A stretch of DNA of 55,512 nt from Zetaproteobacteria bacterium CG_4_9_14_3_um_filter_49_83 (lineage in GTDB: Bacteria; Pseudomonadota; Zetaproteobacteria; Mariprofundales; Mariprofundaceae). Where the stretch lies: contig PFXG01000057.1 of NCBI GenBank assembly GCA_002791545.1, positions 1 to 55,512 of the forward strand, read 5' to 3'. Within the stretch, counting starts at the first letter, position 1, and each line of letters starts with the position of its first letter. This document shows positions 20,950 to 29,758 of the stretch, one piece after another. The notes under the pieces are model-generated. The model made no database searches, was not told the DNA's origin, and was given only the letters and a program-made list of their open reading frames with translations. A program made the translations under genes and the position numbers.

Positions 20950-23900
20950 TTATGTTTCTTCCAGAGGTGCAAACAGAGTTTCCAGCTCTTCTTCGCTCCA
21001 TACAGAGCTAGCCTTCTCACTTCCCTGATACAGGGCATCAGCCAGACGTTGTTTGCGCCGTTGCATATCCAGCACACGAGACTCGACGCTACCCTCCGTA
21101 ATCAGCTTATAGACAAACACCGGCTTATCCTGACCAATGCGATGGGCGCGATCTGAGGCCTGCGCTTCTGCGGCCGGATTCCACCAAGGGTCATAATGAA
21201 TAATCGTATCAGCAGCTGTCAAATTCAGACCTACGCCACCGGCCTTCAGACTGATCAGAAACAGCGGTGCTTCATGCTTCTGGAATGCCTTGACGGGTGT
21301 GGCCCTGTCGCGCGTGGCTCCTGTTAACAGGAGATAGGGAATTGAGAGCTCTTTACACAGCGCTTCAATCAGTTTCAACATGCGGGTAAATTGTGAAAAC
21401 AACAGGATGCGGCGACCTTCAGCGATCATTTCCGGTAACATACTGCGCAACAGATCGAGCTTGGCAGAGCCTGCCTTATCGATTGATGCCAGCGTGACGG
21501 GATACGATGCATCCTCAGCCAGCGTTTGTTGAATCGCCTGTTTCAACAAACGCGGATCACAGCATATCTGCCGCATTTTCAGCAGTGCATCCAGCATAAT
21601 AATCTGGCTTTGCCCTTTACCCATACGTTGCATGGCTTCGCGCACCTTTTGATGCATCATCAGCCGAATGCCTTCATACAATATTCGTTGATCCTCCTCC
21701 ATGGCAACGGTGCGAATAATTTCCGTTTTTGCAGGCAACTCAGCGGCAACCTCTTCTTTGCTGCGGCGCAACATGAACGGGCGGATGCGCAGGTTAAGCT
21801 GACGCTGCCGTTCGCTATCAGCTTCGCGCTCAATCGGCTTGCGGAAGTAACGGGTGAACGTGCGGACATCATACAGATAGCCCGGCATCAGAAAATCAAA
21901 CAGCGACCATAACTCACCCAGATGATTTTCCATTGGCGTGCCGGTCAGGCAGATGCGTTGTTCTGCATCCAGCTCACGCGCAATGCGCGCGGCGCCAGTG
22001 CGCGAATTGCGTATATATTGAGCCTCATCAAGAATAAGTAGTGACCAACACACTGTTTTCAGCGCGCTGCCATCGCTGCGTAGCAAACCATAGGTTGTAA
22101 GCACCAGATCAAATTCCCGGATGGAAGGGAAATAATCCTTGCGACTGGCTCCGTGCAACAGCAATACCTTGAGGCCGGGCGTAAAGCGTGCAGCTTCAGC
22201 CTTCCAGTTGTGCATCAGGCTGGTCGGAGCAATCAGCAGCGCCGGTCGTTGCAGATTGCCCGTCTCTTTTTCTTTTAACAGATGCGCCAGCGTCTGAATG
22301 GTTTTACCCAGTCCCATGTCATCTGCCAGTAACGCCCCTGTATCCAGTCGGCGCAGATGTTGCAGCCAGTTCAGTCCGCGCTGCTGATAGCCTCGCAGCG
22401 TAACATTTAAACCGGATGGTGGCGTGGTTGCAGGGATAGCATCGATATTCGCCAGCTGTCGCATACGATGCAGCCAGGCTTCATTATCACGAAAATGCAC
22501 ATACGGATGATCGGCCAGCGCATCACGTAAATTCAACCACTGCATGGCCGTGGCGTTGTGCGTTGCGTGATGATCTGCTGCAATCATACTAAACAGCTCC
22601 TGCATAGCGCTCAGCATGCCGTGCAACATTTTTCCAGTCATGGGCAGGATACGTCCATCGGGAAGGGTGATGTATTGAATATCAAGATCAACAAGCTGGC
22701 GTAGTGCGCTGTCGGACAGACGTTCTGGATTCTCCTTAACCCAGGACGCCACGACATCAATCAGGTCAATCACCAGACCATCTTCCAGGGTCACTTCGAA
22801 ATGTATTTCACCCATGATACCGTGCTCTTTGCATGCGACATCCCACTGCCGTATCTGCACAATGTCATAACGAAACCCGGGCGGGATCTCAACCCGGAAT
22901 CCGGCCTGCTGTAAAGCGCCCAGTCGGCAGGCGATAAATTCAGCCCAGTCCATCTGTGTTGGCAAAAACCATTCGGGGATAAGATCCGGATTCGTTCCTA
23001 TGGTGCTACGATGCTGAAAACCGCCACGCAATCCGGCTTCACGGAGTTGTTTGACACATGCCCTTTCGGCATCACGGTCACAACGGGTTTCCAGCCATTG
23101 CCCATTCTGCTGATAGTAAATGGGCTCATCGATATAGTGGGCAACATGGGTCAGGTGTCCGCCATAATCAAACTGCAGCCGAAATCCATTGAGGTATCTG
23201 TTGTCAGCATGATACAACAGCGTCAACACAGGTTTCGGGGCGACATCAACATGATGAAAATTCAAGGGCTCAGGTTCAGGCACGGAATCCGGCCAATCAA
23301 AGGCGATGTGGTCCAATAATCCGGAGCGTTTTTCGGGGAAGATAACACCAGTGGAAAAAAACAATGATGTGTATAACTGGACAGGGCAATCGGTCGTAAT
23401 AGGACCGCATTGTGATTCATCCTCCGAAAGGTAAAACGGTGGCGAGGATGGTATAATCAGGCTGGCAGGGGCAAGGCTTTTGCAAATTTTCGCATCAGGA
23501 ACGCGAAGACAAAGTGTTTGCATGGCCTGTTCATTGACACTCCAGAGCCATGTGCCCCTACGCTCTTCCCCCAGTGTCAGCGGCGGTTGATTGACATCCA
23601 TCCAATGACAGCGGCCGGTTTGTAACAACATGTGCATGAGTGCTGAACCTTGTATATCGATGGGTACAAAGTGATAGGAACCATCGTCAAGGTCTGCCTT
23701 CTTGGTATGGTTGATTATCTCCAGATCAATCGGCAGGACAAAGCGCGGCAAAATACGATTGGCAAAATTACGTAGCAGATATGGTGTTGTATCACTGTAT
23801 GTGCCTCCCTGGAGCAATCTTGCCGTGACGACTTCCACATCCAGCCTGTCGCCGATCCACTGAGGGTGAATGATATACAGAATACGCTGATGAACATCCG

Positions 23901-24285
23901 CAGGATAGTCATCCACATATGTCTGACTGTGCGTTTTGATTGGAGCAATTGAATTCTGTGGCTCTGGCGCATGTGCGTATGCTTGAGTTTCGACGCTTTT
24001 ATCCGATTGCTGGCCGTTTTGATGCGTCATTTGCGCCAGGAGCAGCGCCGCCACATGTTCGCAGTTATACCCCTGCGAACATGCACAGTCGCCATCAACG
24101 CCATCGGCATCGAGCTCAATATAGGAAGCATAACGGCGGCTTCCATCTTCAACCTCGCCATGGATCACACTCCCCTGCTCAATGACCTCGCACTGCTGCA
24201 CCGCACCGTCTAAAAAGAGGATCTCGCCGCGTGCAAGTCGCGATGCGTCAAGCTGTTCACCCAGCCAGGCTCGGGTGATTTTCAT
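20950..24285 (-). CDS. SWIM-type zinc finger SNF2/Rad54-like helicase
   Basis: Cytoplasmic superfamily 2 DNA translocase of 1111 residues. The N-terminus carries a SWIM zinc motif (CACSQGYNCEH, about residues 67-78). The region from about 90 to 600 is a poorly conserved SNF2-associated domain. The motor starts near 640: motif I is DDMGLGKT, motif II LDEAQ (a DEAQ rather than DEAH box), motif III LTGTPMEN and motif VI SDRAHRIGQ. Family members remodel protein-DNA complexes or act in repair. The downstream unknown gene is translationally coupled. Confidence 0.88.
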   Translation of the reverse strand: MKITRAWLGEQLDASRLARGEILFLDGAVQQCEVIEQGSVIHGEVEDGSRRYASYIELDADGVDGDCACSQGYNCEHVAALLLAQMTHQNGQQSDKSVETQAYAHAPEPQNSIAPIKTHSQTYVDDYPADVHQRILYIIHPQWIGDRLDVEVVTARLLQGGTYSDTTPYLLRNFANRILPRFVLPIDLEIINHTKKADLDDGSYHFVPIDIQGSALMHMLLQTGRCHWMDVNQPPLTLGEERRGTWLWSVNEQAMQTLCLRVPDAKICKSLAPASLIIPSSPPFYLSEDESQCGPITTDCPVQLYTSLFFSTGVIFPEKRSGLLDHIAFDWPDSVPEPEPLNFHHVDVAPKPVLTLLYHADNRYLNGFRLQFDYGGHLTHVAHYIDEPIYYQQNGQWLETRCDRDAERACVKQLREAGLRGGFQHRSTIGTNPDLIPEWFLPTQMDWAEFIACRLGALQQAGFRVEIPPGFRYDIVQIRQWDVACKEHGIMGEIHFEVTLEDGLVIDLIDVVASWVKENPERLSDSALRQLVDLDIQYITLPDGRILPMTGKMLHGMLSAMQELFSMIAADHHATHNATAMQWLNLRDALADHPYVHFRDNEAWLHRMRQLANIDAIPATTPPSGLNVTLRGYQQRGLNWLQHLRRLDTGALLADDMGLGKTIQTLAHLLKEKETGNLQRPALLIAPTSLMHNWKAEAARFTPGLKVLLLHGASRKDYFPSIREFDLVLTTYGLLRSDGSALKTVCWSLLILDEAQYIRNSRTGAARIARELDAEQRICLTGTPMENHLGELWSLFDFLMPGYLYDVRTFTRYFRKPIEREADSERQRQLNLRIRPFMLRRSKEEVAAELPAKTEIIRTVAMEEDQRILYEGIRLMMHQKVREAMQRMGKGQSQIIMLDALLKMRQICCDPRLLKQAIQQTLAEDASYPVTLASIDKAGSAKLDLLRSMLPEMIAEGRRILLFSQFTRMLKLIEALCKELSIPYLLLTGATRDRATPVKAFQKHEAPLFLISLKAGGVGLNLTAADTIIHYDPWWNPAAEAQASDRAHRIGQDKPVFVYKLITEGSVESRVLDMQRRKQRLADALYQGSEKASSVWSEEELETLFAPLEET

Positions 24286-24324
24286 AATGTATTACCGTTC
24301 ATCAATGTAGCTACAGCATTCCCG

Positions 24325-24741
24325 CTAAAGTAAGTGCTCGCTCTGAACATAGGCCTCATGCAACTGATCCTCTTCCTCCCATGCAACGCCATAGGCGAAG
24401 CCGCCACTGGTATAACCAGCGATGAAGCTGAAGTTATCATCGCAATCATCAATACTTTCAAAACCTTCATCTCTTTCAAGCCGCCTCTTTTTAACAGCAC
24501 GCCTGCGCTCGCCCTTGCTGGCCACGGCCAACTTCTCTTTTTGAATCTCTTCCTCGCTAACATGCAGCCCGATCTGCTTGAGCTCAATCAGCGCTTCGAG
24601 TCGGCTAACCCCATGCCAGCGACCATAATCCCTGACCGGATTGCTGCCAGAATACTTCTCCAGCCACAGCTTGCCTGACATAACCCGAGCGGCACGCTTC
24701 ATTCTTTTTCGCTTCGGTAGCGTGGATTTCTTCACTGCCAT
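24325..24741 (-). CDS. Small basic/acidic conserved-type hypothetical protein
   Basis: A 138-residue soluble protein that I do not recognise. The N-terminal 25 residues are very basic (KKSTLPKRKRMKRAAR). The middle contains a WLEKY...GVSRLEALIELKQIG segment that looks like a helical DNA- or protein-binding unit, then a KGERRRAVKKRRLE stretch. The C-terminus is acidic with aromatic residues. AAGGAT lies 12 nt before the ATG. It sits 39 nt upstream of the SNF2 gene on the same strand and may be co-transcribed with it. Confidence 0.6.
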   Translation of the reverse strand: MAVKKSTLPKRKRMKRAARVMSGKLWLEKYSGSNPVRDYGRWHGVSRLEALIELKQIGLHVSEEEIQKEKLAVASKGERRRAVKKRRLERDEGFESIDDCDDNFSFIAGYTSGGFAYGVAWEEEDQLHEAYVQSEHLL

Positions 24742-24801
24742 GCTGAATTCTTGATCCTTTCATACTGCCTAAGGCTGGCATGACGGAGAGGCTTCATCGT
24801 C

Positions 24802-24902
24802 ATTGCGGACTTGATCCGCAATCCAGTAAACTCTGGATACCGGGGCTGGAATGACGGAGAGTGGACTTGAGCTGGTATGCATTCCCACGCAGAGCGTGGG
24901 AA
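24802..24902. repeat. Cluster of palindromic repeat units
   Basis: Three perfect short palindromes are packed between two small genes: ATTGCGGA-ctt-ga-TCCGCAAT (24802-24822), ATCCAG...CTGGAT (24821-24838) and TTCCCACGC-aga-GCGTGGGAA (24882-24902). An imperfect repeat of TGACGGAGAG (near 24781 and 24853) flanks them. Such units are widely dispersed intergenic repeats in proteobacteria. The rest of 24742-24989 holds no gene that I can see. Confidence 0.65.
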
Positions 24903-24989
24903 CGAGGAAGTTGCTGTGAAATGGTTTCAAGTTTGAAGAAAGTCATTGGTCTTTGTCATTTTTTGTCATCTTAATCATTACCGTCCGGA

Positions 24990-25421
24990 TCATCCCTCAA
25001 TCGCCTGCACCTCTTCAACATCATCACTATCAGCAAAAATCGCTTGCGAAATAATGCTGCTGGTAATGGCATCCAGATGGGCTTGCAGCGCTTCGTTCAA
25101 TGCGGTGAATTCCGGCCAGAGCGTTTGATCGACGAAAGACCTGGATACTTTGGCCATCACTGTTGTACGCCGTTGCCGATAACGTCGATAGGGCTCAATG
25201 TCATACCTGCGCAGCAGAGCAATCAACAGGCGTCTTGACCATGTATTATTCAGTGAGAATTTATATTCAACCGCCGGATCAGCCTGTTTACACGCTTCGA
25301 TACGCATCTTCATCCGCTCAAGCGCAGACTCTGCGGCCATGCGCTCACCCTCTGTTCCAGCCCGGGCAAACAGCGCTTCAATCTTCCGCATTTTTTCAAT
25401 CATATCGCGTTCAACAGACAT
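24990..25421 (-). CDS. DUF2786-like small hypothetical protein
   Basis: A 143-residue soluble protein. Residues 1-45 (IEKMRKIEALFARAGTEGERMAAESALERM) resemble the start of DUF2786-type proteins, which occur in phage and genomic islands. The remainder is helical and basic, then acidic at the C-terminus (SDDVEEVQAIEG). I chose ATG at 25421 because GGAG lies 6 nt upstream; a codon 15 nt earlier is an alternative. The function is unknown. It stands alone beside a decayed nuclease gene, in keeping with an accessory region. Confidence 0.6.
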   Translation of the reverse strand: MSVERDMIEKMRKIEALFARAGTEGERMAAESALERMKMRIEACKQADPAVEYKFSLNNTWSRRLLIALLRRYDIEPYRRYRQRRTTVMAKVSRSFVDQTLWPEFTALNEALQAHLDAITSSIISQAIFADSDDVEEVQAIEG

Positions 25422-25492
25422 ACTTTCTCCATTCAATTATCGTAAAACAGTTCAATTTTAAAGTTACTAAGCTAGCAGTTTACCGACATTGA

Positions 25493-26220
25493 TCAGGTTA
25501 GACAATCAATCAGCAGAAAGCATTTGAGTTTGAAATTGTAGAATACCAGGTCGATGTAGAAGTCCTGATCTTCGGTACGAATCCGCTGTTGCCTTGCCAC
25601 AAAAGCGAAGCCTTTGCCGAGCTCCAGCAGAAATGATTGCAGGTTATCCAACACCCCCTGCTCCAGATCAGATTCCAGCAGATGTTGGTTTGGCAGATTG
25701 AGAAAATCGAAGACATAGGGATCGCGAAGCACATCCTTTGCCCTGAGTTGACCACACAGGATTCAACCTCTGCAATTTTCATCTCTGTTTCTGCTTTGAT
25801 GGCGGCTGAATCCTGACTGGAAAGTAAACGCTCGTAATAGAGTTTCTCTATCTGACGCTCTAATACCCTTGTTCTCCAACTATGTTCAATAGCCTCGTTT
25901 TGATACCACGCTCTGGCCTTGGCACTCTCCAATCGCAGCAATACGCGATAGTGCGTCTAACTCAATTCGGTACGCACTGCGTTCCGAATTGGATAGCAAA
26001 GGTAAAATGCGCGCATATTGCGAAGATTTCTTACATCAAAACCCTTGCCGAAATATTCGGTTAATCTCTCGGAAAGTTCCTGCAACTGTTTCTTACCATA
26101 GGTTGCACGTGCACTGCCCTGCTGTTCATGCTCGACACTCAATTGCCCAATCTGCCAGTAGCTTTGCACCATCGCCTGATTGACAGCTTGCGCACCTACC
26201 CGCGTGCTTGCCGAATGATC
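25493..26220 (-). pseudogene. Decayed DUF1016/YhcG-type PDDEXK nuclease gene
   Basis: Adjacent pieces encode consecutive parts of one DUF1016 protein. The first covers MVQSYWQIGQL ... NLRNMRAFYL (26172 to 25957). An in-frame TAG follows where the family has Trp in LSWTHYR, and the same frame continues with LESAKARAWYQNEAIEHSW (from about 25950). A frameshift near 25750 then leads to DVLRDPYVFDFLNLPN and the nuclease core TEDQDFYIDLVFYN down to 25493. The upstream end also seems frameshifted. The intact protein is a putative structure-specific or RNA nuclease found in mobile regions. Two or more lesions make this a clear pseudogene. Confidence 0.85.
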
Positions 26221-26431
26221 GCTGCGACATCCCGAAAGAGCATCTCTGAGGCATTGGGCGATGATGGTTTCATGTTTCCCTGATCACGCAAACGGCACCC
26301 CCTTCAAATCCACTGACTTTATGCCCACCACCTGCGAGCGCAAGGCATGCGATAAAAAGTCAGAAGGTTCAGCGCACGCCAGCATTTACGCTCGGTTTCA
26401 TAGAGTGTTCCAGCACCCTCCGTTGGATAAG

Positions 26432-26464
26432 GCTGGCGTTATATCAGATGAACATAACGCCAGC
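26432..26464. terminator. Perfect 11-bp hairpin downstream of the hybrid kinase
   Basis: GCTGGCGTTAT (26432-26442) and ATAACGCCAGC (26454-26464) form a perfect stem 27 nt past the kinase stop codon. A short T-run (GTTTTC) follows only on the plus strand, so it is a weak terminator candidate for the minus-strand gene. It may instead be a repeat. The rest of 26221-26490 shows no gene. Confidence 0.5.
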
Positions 26465-26490
26465 GTTTTCCCGATATTACTTAGCGCGGA

Positions 26491-29256
26491 TTATTCATCT
26501 TTAGCTAGCAATTCAGCCAGTTTTCGCAGCAACAACTTATGCTCAAATGGTTTGGAAAAGACAGCATCCACTTCCTGACTGCCCAGTTTCACCATCACAT
26601 CTTCGTAAGGTTCACCGGAGCAAACCACCACCGGCACTTTCATCCCTTCAGCACGTAATTTTTCCAGCAGCGCCGGCCCACTCATGCCCGGCATACTGAT
26701 ATCGACCATGACCAGATCAATTTCATCACGATGCGTTTTGAAATCTTCCAGTGCCAACGCCGCTTCACCCCAGGCGCGTACGCCGTATCCGGCATGGTTC
26801 AGGTGAATCTGAAATATATCACGAATAGCCGGCTCATCTTCCACCAGCAATATGATTCCATTGCCATGGTGACCATCTTCACCTTGTTCAGTTTCCTTTA
26901 GCACTTCTTCACTGCTGACGGCTGGCATGAGCTCGGCACATGGCAACATCACTGTAAATACCGTACCGACACCCGGCTGACTGTCGCAGCGAATAGCGCC
27001 CTGATGCGACTGGATAATCCCCAGCACAGCGGACATTCCCAATCCACGACCGGTAAATTTAGTGGTGTAAAACGGGTCAAATACCCTTCCTTTAACCTCA
27101 TCATCCATACCACAGCCATTATCACGCACACATAGCTCTACAAACTCAAGACGCTCGGGTAATTTATCGTAGTAAGCGGAATCGAACCATTCCCTTTCTA
27201 CGATCACCCGTCTGCCGCTCACTTCTATCTTGCCCTGTTTACTGCCAATAGCTTCACGGGCATTGATCAGCAGATTCATCATCACCTGCTCCAGTTGCAT
27301 GATATCAGCGCGCACATGCGGCAAATCATCATCCAGAGAAAAACGCATCTCAATATGCTGAGGAATGGTCACCTGAAGCATATGTTTCAACTCCTCCAGC
27401 ATGGATTCCAGATTGATCCAGTCTATATCGCGCTTACCTTTACCGGCATAAGTCATCAACTCACGACATAAACCTGCTCCCCGCTTGGTGGCAGACATAA
27501 TGGCCTCAATCGATTGCAGCCCCTCCGAATCAGCCGGCATATCCATTCCCAGCAATTCGGCATTGCCCATGACGGCAGCCAGAATATTATTGAAATCATG
27601 CGCAATACCACTTGAAAGAACGCCCAGTGATTCCAGACGCTGCAAATGTTCCATTTGCGATTGCAGATCCCTTTCACGCGAAATATCCCGCTGAATCGAC
27701 ACTAAGTGGGAGATATTGCCATAGCCGTCAAAAATCGGCGCAATCGTCTGCTCAGCGTGATACGTTGAACCATCCTTTCGCCGATTGACAAAGACATCTT
27801 TCCAGACCTTTCCGGCCAGCAAATCGACCCACATCCGTTCATAATATCGCGCATCGTATTCGCCGCTTTTGAGAATACTCGGTTTCTTGCCGATCACCTC
27901 TTCCCGCATAAACTGCGTAATCCGGTAGAAAGCATTGTTCACATACTCGATGGTACCGGACGGATCGGTAATCAGAATCGCATCGTTGGCCTGATTCACC
28001 ACGGCCGCCAGCAATCGCATCTCTCCCTCTGCACGTTTACGCACGGTGAGGTCACGTAAAAAGATCAGAAAGTTTCCATGTTTATCAATATCATACATGG
28101 AGCGCTCACGCATAAACAACATGTAATCAATGTCAAACGGGCAGACCTCCAGCTCTATCGGGAACAGCCGACCATCCCGCGCCTTACCTACACACTCGCG
28201 TATCGTCTCAGTCAGTGCCTTCAAGCCGGTCGTAGCCAGACTCGTTACATCTTCTCGCGTTGCTCTGGCAGGAGGATACAAATCATCCAGAATATTCCGG
28301 CCAAGCAACTCTTCTACCGGCCGATCAAAAATCACCTGCGCCGCCGGATTAATACTGAGCACATGACCATCGCCATCAATGGTCACCACGCCATCGGGAA
28401 TATGCTGCAAAATCAGCTGCACCCGTCGTTCACGTAATGCCCAGACCTGTTCCAGTTCTTTAAATCCACGCGCCAGTTCGCCAAACTCATCCTGCCGCTT
28501 CAGCGGCAGCGTTCCCTTCTCAGGTGAACCATCCAGCAAGCGCCGGATAGAAGAAAGCAGTGCATCCATCGGGCCAAACAACAGGCCTTGTAACAGCAAC
28601 CACACGGCTGCCAGTAATACCAGGGCAAACACAGCAGAATAGATCAGACTCTTCTGATGCAAATCAGCAATACGTGTCTCTTCAGAGAGTGTCGACAGGC
28701 GGACAAAGAACACCCCGCGCACCGGATGATCCTCATAACCATGACAGCGGAGACATGCCTTCTCGACCTTAATCGGCATCATCAGTGTAAAGTGACCGGC
28801 TTCCCGATCATCCAGCACCGTCTCCCCCCGGACAGCACGATGCAAATGCTCATCATCCGGCCTGGCTTCACTATGTGCGTTGACGGGATGCCGCGAAAAG
28901 GCATCGCCACCAAGAAATTGATTAACCTGATGAATCGTAGAAAGATCGGTAAAGGCCTCACTTCCATCACGTCGATAAATGCGGATATCTTCAATATCCG
29001 TTGTTCCTTCCATCCGCCCCAGCCACTCACTAACCAGCTGACCATCACCGTTAAGCATCAGGGTTTTTAATCCGGCAATATGGCTATCGGCCAGAGCCAT
29101 CGCCTCATTACGCACATCATCGCGTAACATATTTTCTATTCTTGATTCAGCCCACTGGCCGATAAACAGCATAAACAGCATCAACATCAGCAAAATGCTC
29201 GTTAAAAGACGGAAACCCAGTCCCCTCCACCATGGAATGGTGATGTTTTTAGGCAT
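26491..29256 (-). CDS. Hybrid sensor histidine kinase with periplasmic CxxCH heme motif
   Basis: Inner-membrane hybrid kinase of 921 residues. Helices near 12-33 and 198-220 enclose a periplasmic sensor region containing KACLRCHGYEDHPVRG, with Cys168, Cys171 and His172 forming a c-type heme-binding motif in a DUF3365-like setting. A HAMP-like linker, two PAS domains (about 280-400 and 420-530, the second with PAC), a HisKA domain (GIAHDFNNILAAVMG), a HATPase (LLINAREA, DNGCGM, GRGLGMSA) and a C-terminal receiver (DLVMVDISMPG) follow. Redox or gas sensing is inferred from the motif. The ATG at 29256 has AGAAG 8 nt upstream; an ATG 9 codons earlier is less likely. Confidence 0.87.
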   Translation of the reverse strand: MPKNITIPWWRGLGFRLLTSILLMLMLFMLFIGQWAESRIENMLRDDVRNEAMALADSHIAGLKTLMLNGDGQLVSEWLGRMEGTTDIEDIRIYRRDGSEAFTDLSTIHQVNQFLGGDAFSRHPVNAHSEARPDDEHLHRAVRGETVLDDREAGHFTLMMPIKVEKACLRCHGYEDHPVRGVFFVRLSTLSEETRIADLHQKSLIYSAVFALVLLAAVWLLLQGLLFGPMDALLSSIRRLLDGSPEKGTLPLKRQDEFGELARGFKELEQVWALRERRVQLILQHIPDGVVTIDGDGHVLSINPAAQVIFDRPVEELLGRNILDDLYPPARATREDVTSLATTGLKALTETIRECVGKARDGRLFPIELEVCPFDIDYMLFMRERSMYDIDKHGNFLIFLRDLTVRKRAEGEMRLLAAVVNQANDAILITDPSGTIEYVNNAFYRITQFMREEVIGKKPSILKSGEYDARYYERMWVDLLAGKVWKDVFVNRRKDGSTYHAEQTIAPIFDGYGNISHLVSIQRDISRERDLQSQMEHLQRLESLGVLSSGIAHDFNNILAAVMGNAELLGMDMPADSEGLQSIEAIMSATKRGAGLCRELMTYAGKGKRDIDWINLESMLEELKHMLQVTIPQHIEMRFSLDDDLPHVRADIMQLEQVMMNLLINAREAIGSKQGKIEVSGRRVIVEREWFDSAYYDKLPERLEFVELCVRDNGCGMDDEVKGRVFDPFYTTKFTGRGLGMSAVLGIIQSHQGAIRCDSQPGVGTVFTVMLPCAELMPAVSSEEVLKETEQGEDGHHGNGIILLVEDEPAIRDIFQIHLNHAGYGVRAWGEAALALEDFKTHRDEIDLVMVDISMPGMSGPALLEKLRAEGMKVPVVVCSGEPYEDVMVKLGSQEVDAVFSKPFEHKLLLRKLAELLAKDE

Positions 29257-29318
29257 TTTTATATCTTCTTGATGTGTCTGCATTACGCTTGTTTTACATA
29301 TGAATACATATGCAACTC

Positions 29319-29340
29319 CTCCCTAAGGCCTCCCTAAGGC
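29319..29340. repeat. Tandem 11-bp duplication upstream of the hybrid kinase
   Basis: The unit CTCCCTAAGGC occurs twice head to tail, about 60 bp upstream of the kinase start. It could be a duplicated binding site or replication slippage. The stretch 29341-29530 shows nothing further. Confidence 0.6.
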
Positions 29341-29530
29341 CAAAAACCTTCCAGCATCATTCGCTCATCACGAACCGAGCCCCTCAACTCATCCCGACCT
29401 GCCTGCTATGGCCATAAACCGGAAAGACTTCAACAATAACTATTTCCCTATCTACAGCAAGAATAAATCACAAAACCAAAGATAAGCACGCCACGGGAAA
29501 AAATCACTCTATTTTCCATTCCAGACTCAG

Positions 29531-29758
29531 CCCGGATTATTTATAAATCGTTGTGATGATTGATGCGGGGCAAGCCCCTTACTCTTCGGGCGCATTATGT
29601 GCGTCCAAACGGCAGTTCTGCCTTTTTGTGCGCCGAACGTTTGTTCGCAACGAATTCTGAATAAGGCGTGCGTAGCAGTGCATACGGACAAGTGATGACG
29701 AATTCATTTCGGACAAAGGGACAAGGAAGGGCGCAACAGAATTTATGAACAATCCGGG
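29531..29758. mobile_element. MITE-like 228-bp element with 18-bp terminal inverted repeats
   Basis: The left end CCCGGATTATTTATAAAT (29531-29548) is matched in inverted orientation by ATTTATGAACAATCCGGG (29741-29758), 16 of 18 positions. No gene lies inside. The interior has several small hairpins, such as GGCAGttCTGCC and GCGCCGAACGtttGTTCGC. The right end abuts the cobQ stop codon. The size, inverted ends and lack of coding fit a non-autonomous element, but I see no clear target duplication and no second copy in this window. Confidence 0.55.

Noticed and set aside
20560-21156. 198-codon plus-strand frame
   Set aside because: Antisense to the SNF2 helicase and its coupled gene; it has no ribosome-binding site or family resemblance.
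24780-24905. CRISPR-like array
   Set aside because: The palindromes differ from one another and have no regular spacers. No cas gene is in the window.
26491-26600. Prophage boundary near the hybrid kinase
   Set aside because: No phage structural, lysis or integrase genes occur; the tyrosine recombinase in the window is an integron type.
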